A model generated the notes under the pieces. That model saw only the letters and a list, made by a program, of their open reading frames with translations, ran no database searches and was not told the origin of the DNA. Positions 58,262 to 64,000 of a stretch of 64,000 nt of DNA are shown in pieces. Every line of letters starts with the position of its first letter. The first letter of the stretch is position 1. The DNA is taken from the NCBI RefSeq assembly GCF_051233475.1, contig NZ_JBKFGH010000006.1:186001-250000 (forward strand). Reading direction: 5' to 3'. A program made the translations under genes and the position numbers. The stretch is from Bacillus_BU sp051233475. Lineage in GTDB: Bacteria; Bacillota; Bacilli; Bacillales; Cytobacillaceae.

Positions 58262-59887
58262 ATGAACGAAGTAAAGTGTGAATGTGGTCATGTCAATCCT
58301 CACGGTACCATACTATGTGAAGCATGTGGGAAAGTACTTGTGGAAGAAGACAATAATGAGAAATTAGTTGATATGCGCTATGAAGGAAGCGCTCGACGTT
58401 CACAAACTTATAACAAAACCATTATTGATAAAGTTTGGAATTTCTTTTCATCGGTTAAAGTGGGAGTTTGGTTAATTGTCATCACGTTAATTGCATCTGG
58501 TATTGGGACTATTTTCCCGCAGGAAATGTATATTCCGCCTGTTATGCCGGCGGATGAGTATTATAAAGACCAGTATGGCGTACTGGGAGAATGGTTTTAC
58601 AAGCTAGGTTTTCATAACTTGTACAGCTCTTGGTGGTATTTAATATTAATTGCTTCCATTGGTGTTTCATTAGTCATTTGCAGTCTCGATAGAGTGGTAC
58701 CCTTATATCGAGCATTAAAGGGACAACGTGTTACCCGTCATGAAGGGTTTTTAAAACGGCAGCGCCTTTTTGGTACAAGCGAGACGTCATCTCAAGACAG
58801 TGCGCTGGATAAGGTAAAAGAAAATCTAAGTCTAAAGCGATACCATATCCGTGAAGAAAATGGTAATATTCTTGCAGAAAAGGGACGTTTTTCAAGATGG
58901 GGTCCATATATCAACCATATTGGCTTAATTATTTTCTTGATTGGCGGAATGCTGAGATTTGTTCCCGGTATGTATATCGATAAAGTTCTCTGGGTACGTG
59001 AAGGGGAAACGAAAGTGATTCCCGAAACGAATGGGGAGTATTATTTAAAAAATAATCAATTCCTTCTGGAGACGTATGAAAAGGGAAAAGATAAAAAGGT
59101 TTTTGAAGAGGCAATCGACAAAAAAGGAATGATGGCAAAAAATTATCAATCCACAGTCACGCTCTATAAAAAACAAGGCAATTCCGTAGCAGGTGAAGAA
59201 GCTCAGCTTGAAAAAGTAAAAGATTACAAGATTCGTGTGAATCATCCTTTAAAGTTTGAAGGGTTTGCTTTATATCAAGTTGATTATAAATTGAATGAAA
59301 TGAATAAAATGTCATTTAAGCTTACGAAAAAAGCAACAAATGAAGAGTTTGGGGATTTAAAAATAGATTTATATAATCCTAAAGAACAATATGATCTTGG
59401 GAATGGATACAAAGTAGAACTATTAAGCTACTTCCCAGACTTCGAATTTGGGGAAAACGGGGATCCCACAACAAAATCCCGAATTCCAAATAATCCAGCA
59501 TTCGTATTTAATATGATTACTCCTGATAAACCAAAAGGGGAAACAAGTTTTGTAGCAATCCGTCAGACCATTGAACCATTTGGAGATAATGAATATAAAA
59601 TGGCGTTTAATGGGATCGAAACGAAGAATGTGTCTGCTTTAACGGTTCGAAAAGATTTAACCATTTGGGCAATCATTTTAGGTGGAATTATTTTTATGAT
59701 TGGTGTTATTCAAGGGGCATACTGGAACCATCGCCGAATTTGGATCCAACAAGTCAATGATCAAATATGGGTTGCATCACATACGAATAAAAACTGGTAC
59801 GGTTTAAAACGTGAACTTCAACTTATATTTAAGGATACAGGTATAAAGGAACCAGGGGATCAATCAGAAAAAGTCAAGGACAATTAA
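58262..59887 (+). CDS. resB: Cytochrome c biogenesis protein ResB
   Basis: A 541-residue Ccs1-family protein. An N-terminal zinc-ribbon-like CECGHVNPHGTILCEACGK precedes the first helix (about 65-85); two more helices follow near 120 and 215, then a large extracytoplasmic domain (about 240-470) and a final helix. With ResC it moves haem across the membrane for cytochrome c assembly. GGGGAG precedes the ATG. Confidence 0.94.
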   Translation: MNEVKCECGHVNPHGTILCEACGKVLVEEDNNEKLVDMRYEGSARRSQTYNKTIIDKVWNFFSSVKVGVWLIVITLIASGIGTIFPQEMYIPPVMPADEYYKDQYGVLGEWFYKLGFHNLYSSWWYLILIASIGVSLVICSLDRVVPLYRALKGQRVTRHEGFLKRQRLFGTSETSSQDSALDKVKENLSLKRYHIREENGNILAEKGRFSRWGPYINHIGLIIFLIGGMLRFVPGMYIDKVLWVREGETKVIPETNGEYYLKNNQFLLETYEKGKDKKVFEEAIDKKGMMAKNYQSTVTLYKKQGNSVAGEEAQLEKVKDYKIRVNHPLKFEGFALYQVDYKLNEMNKMSFKLTKKATNEEFGDLKIDLYNPKEQYDLGNGYKVELLSYFPDFEFGENGDPTTKSRIPNNPAFVFNMITPDKPKGETSFVAIRQTIEPFGDNEYKMAFNGIETKNVSALTVRKDLTIWAIILGGIIFMIGVIQGAYWNHRRIWIQQVNDQIWVASHTNKNWYGLKRELQLIFKDTGIKEPGDQSEKVKDN

Positions 59888-59920
59888 GGATGGGGAAAAA
59901 CAAATAAGGGGGAAAGATGA

Positions 59921-61102
59921 GTGGTCAATTTAAGTGCAAACTTGCTTTTTATTGCGTTTATTCTTTATTTGGTCGCCACTCTGTTTTTTGGTGGAGCTAT
60001 TAAAGAAAAAAAGGGGACAAATGATTCGAATAAGCCAAATTCCTGGGCAAAAATAGGAATTGTGATATCTATCATAGGCTTTATTGCCCAATTAGGATAT
60101 TTTATTTTAAGATGGGTTGCTGCTGGACATGCTCCTGTCAGCAATTTGTATGAATATACCACATTCTTTGGTATGGCTTTAGTAGGCGCGTTTATTGCTA
60201 TTTATTTTATTTATAAAACACCGTTATTGGGACTATTTACATTACCGGTTGCGGTATTGGTTATTGCGTATGCAAGCATGTTCCCAAGAGAAATAACGCC
60301 GCTTATACCTTCGCTACAAAGTAATTGGCTGCATATTCACGTTACTACCGCTGCATTGGGTGAGGCGATCCTGGCGATTAGCTTTGCAGCTGGGTTAATC
60401 TACTTAGTTAAGGTAGTTGATCAATCTAAATCAAGCAAAAGGACTTTTTGGCTTGAACTTGTTTTGTTTGGTTTAATTACGACTTTAGGTTTCGTACTAG
60501 TTTCTACTACTTTTTCGATGATGGACTATGAATCAAAATTTACTTGGATCGACAAAGGTGGGAACGAATCAGAACTCATTTATACGATTCCTGCGGTAAC
60601 TGGTCCGCATGAGGGCAAGCTGTTAACAAAAGGGGCATTTGAACCAATTATCGAAATGCCTGCAATCATCAATGCAAAAAAATTAAATACGGTTATTTGG
60701 TCGCTTGGAGCCGGGCTTCTATTATATGGAGCTGTTCGCTTGTTGTTAAGAAAAAGAATTGCTGCTTCATTGCAACCATTAGTAAAGAATATTAATTTAG
60801 ATTTAGTCGATGAAATAGGATACAGATCAGTCTTAATCGGTTTTCCTGTGTTCACTTTAGGGGCATTGATTTTTGCAATGATCTGGGCTCAAGTTGCTTG
60901 GACTAGATTTTGGGGCTGGGACCCGAAGGAAGTATGGGCATTGATTACATGGCTGTTTTATGCGGCGTTTTTACATCTGCGCTTGTCAAAAGGCTGGCAT
61001 GGTGAGAAGTCAGCATGGCTCGCTGTAATTGGATTTGTTATCATCATGTTTAACCTTGTAGCTGTTAATTTGGTCATTGCTGGTCTACACTCATATGCAT
61101 AA
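59921..61102 (+). CDS. resC: Cytochrome c biogenesis protein ResC (CcsA)
   Basis: A 393-residue multi-span protein with the WWD-type haem-handling motif WGWDPKEVWALITWLFY near residue 330 and His residues on outer loops. Start codon GTG 59921 with GGGGGAAAG upstream. Completes the system II haem-handling complex with ResB. A long hairpin lies between it and resD. Confidence 0.94.
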   Translation: MVNLSANLLFIAFILYLVATLFFGGAIKEKKGTNDSNKPNSWAKIGIVISIIGFIAQLGYFILRWVAAGHAPVSNLYEYTTFFGMALVGAFIAIYFIYKTPLLGLFTLPVAVLVIAYASMFPREITPLIPSLQSNWLHIHVTTAALGEAILAISFAAGLIYLVKVVDQSKSSKRTFWLELVLFGLITTLGFVLVSTTFSMMDYESKFTWIDKGGNESELIYTIPAVTGPHEGKLLTKGAFEPIIEMPAIINAKKLNTVIWSLGAGLLLYGAVRLLLRKRIAASLQPLVKNINLDLVDEIGYRSVLIGFPVFTLGALIFAMIWAQVAWTRFWGWDPKEVWALITWLFYAAFLHLRLSKGWHGEKSAWLAVIGFVIIMFNLVAVNLVIAGLHSYA

Positions 61103-61128
61103 ACTAGATTTTTAAGATTAGATTCATT

Positions 61129-61210
61129 AGGGGTTAAATCCTATTATTTGCAATATCAAGCATCTCATGTGAAACATTTTTTAGATATTGTGGTATAGGG
61201 TTTGACCCCT
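61129..61210. repeat. Long hairpin between resC and resD
   Basis: AGGGGTTAAATCCTAT (61129-61144) pairs with the complement of TATAGGGTTTGACCCCT (61194-61210) at most positions, and CAATATC (61151-61157) pairs with GATATTG (61184-61190). No T tract follows, so it is not a normal terminator. It may be an mRNA processing or stability element, or a repeat. Confidence 0.6.
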
Positions 61211-61292
61211 GTTTAATATTTATTAGATTGACAAACAATAATAAATATATTTTAACTAGTCAAGGAAACCTTACTTGCTTAATATTCTGAAA

Positions 61293-61327
61293 ATTATTGT
61301 GTTCACAATAATGTTAGAAAGTTCACA
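61293..61327. promoter_or_regulatory. Candidate ResD-type or Rex/Fnr-like sites before resD
   Basis: ATTATTGTG and CACAATAAT (61293-61301, 61304-61312) make a 9-bp perfect inverted repeat with 2-bp spacing. GTTCACA recurs 20 bp apart at 61301 and 61321. The reverse complement TGTGAAC is close to the half-site of ResD, and the dyad is also loosely like Rex/Fnr sites. Lies about 60-80 bp before the resD start. Confidence 0.45.
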
Positions 61328-61376
61328 GTAAATTTAACACCTATTCTGTAAAATATCTGCGAGGGGGCATAAATAC

Positions 61377-62093
61377 ATGGACAAAGACGTTAAAATTTTA
61401 GTAGTAGATGATGAAGAAAGAATTCGCCGCTTATTAAAAATGTATCTTGAGCGCGAAGAATACATAATCGATGAGGCTGAGGATGGAAATGAAGCCTTAG
61501 CCAAAGCAATTGCTAATGACTACGATGTCATCCTTCTTGATTTAATGATGCCAGGTAAAGACGGAATAGAAGTCTGCCGTGATCTCCGGGAGAAGAAATC
61601 TACTCCCGTTATTATGTTGACTGCAAAAGGTGAGGAAGTTAACAGAGTTCAAGGATTTGAGGTTGGAACAGACGATTATATCGTAAAACCGTTTAGCCCT
61701 CGTGAAGTGGTACTGCGTGTAAAGGCATTATTACGTCGTTCTTCACAAACTAGTTACTTACAAACCGAAACAACAACAAAAGATGTCATTGTTTTCCCAC
61801 ATTTAACCATTGATAACGATGCCCATCGTGTAACTGCTGATGGGAAGGAAGTTAGCCTAACTCCAAAGGAATATGAATTACTTTATTTCCTTGCAAAATC
61901 TCCGGATAAAGTGTTTGACCGAGAACAATTGCTTAAGGAAGTATGGCACTATGAGTTCTTTGGTGATCTTCGTACAGTAGATACCCATGTTAAAAGGCTG
62001 CGTGAAAAACTAAATAAAGTATCGGAACAAGCAGCAAGAATGATTGTGACGGTATGGGGAGTCGGCTACAAGTTTGAGGTTATCAATGAATGA
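61377..62093 (+). CDS. resD: Response regulator ResD
   Basis: A 238-residue OmpR/PhoB-family regulator: receiver domain (about 1-118) with DD at 11-12, phosphorylated Asp55 (VILLDLMMPGKDG) and the K in VKPFSP, then a winged-helix domain (about 145-235). It activates respiration, cytochrome and nitrate/nitrite genes under oxygen limitation. GAGGGGG precedes the ATG; the start of resE overlaps its stop by 4 bases. Confidence 0.95.
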   Translation: MDKDVKILVVDDEERIRRLLKMYLEREEYIIDEAEDGNEALAKAIANDYDVILLDLMMPGKDGIEVCRDLREKKSTPVIMLTAKGEEVNRVQGFEVGTDDYIVKPFSPREVVLRVKALLRRSSQTSYLQTETTTKDVIVFPHLTIDNDAHRVTADGKEVSLTPKEYELLYFLAKSPDKVFDREQLLKEVWHYEFFGDLRTVDTHVKRLREKLNKVSEQAARMIVTVWGVGYKFEVINE

Positions 62094-63874
62094 TGTTCTG
62101 GCGAAGTGTTGTAGGTAAGCTTTGGTTTACCGTTCTTTTCCTCGTTTCATTTGTATTGTTTATTCTTACCATTATGTTGCTTGAGTTCTTTGATAACTAT
62201 CATATTGAACAAACTAGAAACGGATTGGAAAACACAGCAATTCAAATGGCAAGAATATTAGAGAATCATGATGAGATTGATCAGGAATTAGGCTTAGATA
62301 TAGCCATGGAATTAGTGGACAAGAACTCTAGTGCCTTGGTGATTTTTGATCCTAAACATTATTATTATTCGCCAAACACGGACCAGTCTGAGCAGATTCA
62401 AGTTTCTTTTTTAATGAAGGATGAAAATTTTTCAAAGGTATTTCAAAAAGAAACGGTTCGCAAACAAATTTCATCTTTGGAAAAAATAAACGATGAGACG
62501 GCGTCACAGGTATTAGTGATCGGCGTCCCATTTATCAGTCAAACGGGTGACAACGCAGCTGTCTTCATTTATCAGCCGTTAAAGGTTATGCAGGAGACGA
62601 CCCAGACGACCACTAAGTTCATATTATTGGCAGCTGGAGTTGCCATTATTTTAACCACTATATTCGCATTCTTTTTATCGACCCGGATTACGGCTCCGCT
62701 AAGGAAAATGCGGGAGGCTGCATTTGAGGTAGCAAGAGGCAAGTTTGATACTAAAGTTCCGATTTTATCACATGATGAAATTGGTGAGCTGGCAACTGCC
62801 TTCAATCAGATGGGCCGCCAATTAAAATTTAACATGAATGCCCTTAGTCAGGAGAAAGAGCAGCTTGCGAGTATTTTGAGTAGCATGGCTGATGGGGTTA
62901 TCACTTTTAATCGTGATGGTACGATCCTCATTACGAATCCGCCAGCAGAAATTTTCTTGCAAAATTGGTATTTTGATCAAAATGAAACAAATTCAAATAT
63001 TGAAGCAGTTCCTTCTGAAGTAATGGAATTGTTCCAATTAGCTGTTAATACTGAAAAAGAACAAATTGGTGAAGTCTCTGTACAGGGAAGATCTTGGGTT
63101 ATTATCGTCAGCCCACTCTATAATAACAAATTCATCCGTGGAGCCGTTGCGGTCATTCGGGATATGACAGAGGAAAGAAGACTGGATAAGCTGCGTCAAG
63201 ACTTTATTGCTAACGTCTCTCATGAACTCCGAACCCCAATTTCGATGATGCAAGGGTATAGTGAAGCGATTGTAGATGATATTGCCGAATCAAATGAAGA
63301 GAAAAAGGAATTAGCAAAAGTCATTTACGATGAATCGTTAAGAATGGGTCGACTTGTTAATGAACTATTAGATCTTGCGAGGATGGAAGCGGGCCATATT
63401 CAATTAACAGTTGAAAAAATAGAATTTAAGCCGTATATTCATAGAATTACAAGAAAATTCCAAGGCCTTGCCAAAGATAAAGACATAACCTTAACAGTCG
63501 AAATGAAAAACGACGAAGAAGTTTTTTATTTTGATCCGGACAGGATTGAACAGGTCTTAACTAATTTAATTGACAATGCCATTCGTCACACCCCAAGTGG
63601 TGGTTCTGTTACTGTAATAGAGAAAAGTGATGAGCGTGGTTGCTTTATCGAGGTTTGTGATACAGGTTCAGGAATTCCTGATGAAGACATACCATTTGTT
63701 TTTGAACGCTTTTATAAGGCTGATAAAGCAAGAACAAGAGGAATTTCTGGAACAGGATTAGGTTTGGCTATTGCAAAGAATATTATTAATGCTCATAAAG
63801 GGCATATTTCTGTTCAAAGTAAACAAGGTTATGGTACGACATTTTCTGTTTTTCTGCCACGAAATATTGAGTAA
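62090..63874 (+). CDS. resE: Sensor histidine kinase ResE
   Basis: A 594-residue kinase: helix (about 12-34), extracytoplasmic sensor domain, helix (about 178-200), HAMP (about 200-255), PAS (about 260-365), HisKA with His378 in NVSHELRTP, and HATPase with DNAIRHT, DTGSGIP and GTGLGLAI boxes. ATG 62090 overlaps the resD stop as ATGA. Two-component partner of ResD, sensing redox or respiration state. Terminator at 63930. Confidence 0.95.
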   Translation: MMFWRSVVGKLWFTVLFLVSFVLFILTIMLLEFFDNYHIEQTRNGLENTAIQMARILENHDEIDQELGLDIAMELVDKNSSALVIFDPKHYYYSPNTDQSEQIQVSFLMKDENFSKVFQKETVRKQISSLEKINDETASQVLVIGVPFISQTGDNAAVFIYQPLKVMQETTQTTTKFILLAAGVAIILTTIFAFFLSTRITAPLRKMREAAFEVARGKFDTKVPILSHDEIGELATAFNQMGRQLKFNMNALSQEKEQLASILSSMADGVITFNRDGTILITNPPAEIFLQNWYFDQNETNSNIEAVPSEVMELFQLAVNTEKEQIGEVSVQGRSWVIIVSPLYNNKFIRGAVAVIRDMTEERRLDKLRQDFIANVSHELRTPISMMQGYSEAIVDDIAESNEEKKELAKVIYDESLRMGRLVNELLDLARMEAGHIQLTVEKIEFKPYIHRITRKFQGLAKDKDITLTVEMKNDEEVFYFDPDRIEQVLTNLIDNAIRHTPSGGSVTVIEKSDERGCFIEVCDTGSGIPDEDIPFVFERFYKADKARTRGISGTGLGLAIAKNIINAHKGHISVQSKQGYGTTFSVFLPRNIE

Positions 63875-63929
63875 AATGAGGTTTTGTGCCGATTGTTCTT
63901 GATACACGGGAAACAATACCTGCTAATTA

Positions 63930-63960
63930 AAAACCTATCCGATTTGGATAGGTTTTTTTT
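63930..63960 (+). terminator. Terminator of resDE
   Basis: AAAACCTATCC / GGATAGGTTTT stem with a 5-nt loop and T8. The remaining bases to the window end show no gene. Confidence 0.9.
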
Positions 63961-64000
63961 ACGAAAAAATTCGATTAAAAGGTTAGTTCTCTTTTCGTGA

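Noticed and set aside
1..64000. CRISPR array, prophage or defence island
   Set aside because: The periodic arrays have 20-21 bp total period with no unique spacers of 30 bp or more, and no cas, integrase-lysis or restriction genes are present apart from XerD and one IS.

Overview
The window looks like about 64 kb of chromosome from an AT-rich, endospore-forming Bacillaceae bacterium, and I would guess Neobacillus or a relative. The evidence is a sporulation gene order close to Bacillus subtilis (yqkF-mciZ-nudF, spoIIM-fur-yqzK-xerD-drm-punA-pdp-dacF-spoIIAA-spoIIAB-sigF-spoVA-lysA, then ribT-ypuF-scpAB-ypuI-dacB-spmAB-rluB-resABCDE), strong AGGAGG ribosome binding sites, SigE- and SigH-like promoters, and a TPP and a c-di-AMP riboswitch. 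I see no tRNA, rRNA, CRISPR array, prophage or plasmid module.

Layout. 1-16 kb: end of an ABC binding-protein gene, a flavin reductase, an NRDE-family gene, a nitronate monooxygenase-like gene, the glutamate synthase locus (gltC divergent from gltA-gltB), then a DUF3231 protein, signal peptidase I, a LysM/NlpC-P60 hydrolase, a shortened DapH-like acyltransferase and a luciferase-like oxidoreductase. 16-27 kb: a 6S-like structured RNA, ansR/ansA with a YitT-family gene, nitric oxide synthase, an orphan GerAB-type germination permease with a small GerD-like membrane protein, an acetate transporter, YkqA, and thiC behind a TPP riboswitch. 27-30 kb: an IS3-family element inserted in a short-repeat array. 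29-46 kb: the mciZ-nudF to spoVA-lysA core, containing nucleoside catabolism (drm-punA-pdp), the SpoIIAB/SigF forespore switch and a spoVA operon that lacks spoVAC, spoVAD and spoVAEB. 46-64 kb: kimA under a c-di-AMP riboswitch, an orphan ribT, condensin subunits scpAB, an iron/manganese SOD, the spore-cortex genes dacB-spmA-spmB, rluB, and the cytochrome c maturation/redox-sensing set resABCDE.

How genes work together. GltC would activate gltAB for glutamate synthesis, and AnsR would repress ansA. SpoIIAA/SpoIIAB/SigF form the anti-anti-sigma, anti-sigma and sigma cascade. DacB, SpmA and SpmB set cortex cross-linking and core dehydration, and SpoVA proteins handle dipicolinate traffic. ResABC mature c-type cytochromes, and ResDE control respiration.

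The least explained content is non-coding. There is a palindromic, MITE-like repeat family (four full copies and one core-less copy), a second dispersed element of about 185 bp built from four inverted units (two copies), a further palindromic block between sigF and spoVAA, and three arrays of degenerate units with a strict 20-21 bp period, all between convergent genes. These are the best candidates for something not yet described. Function for them is inference only.
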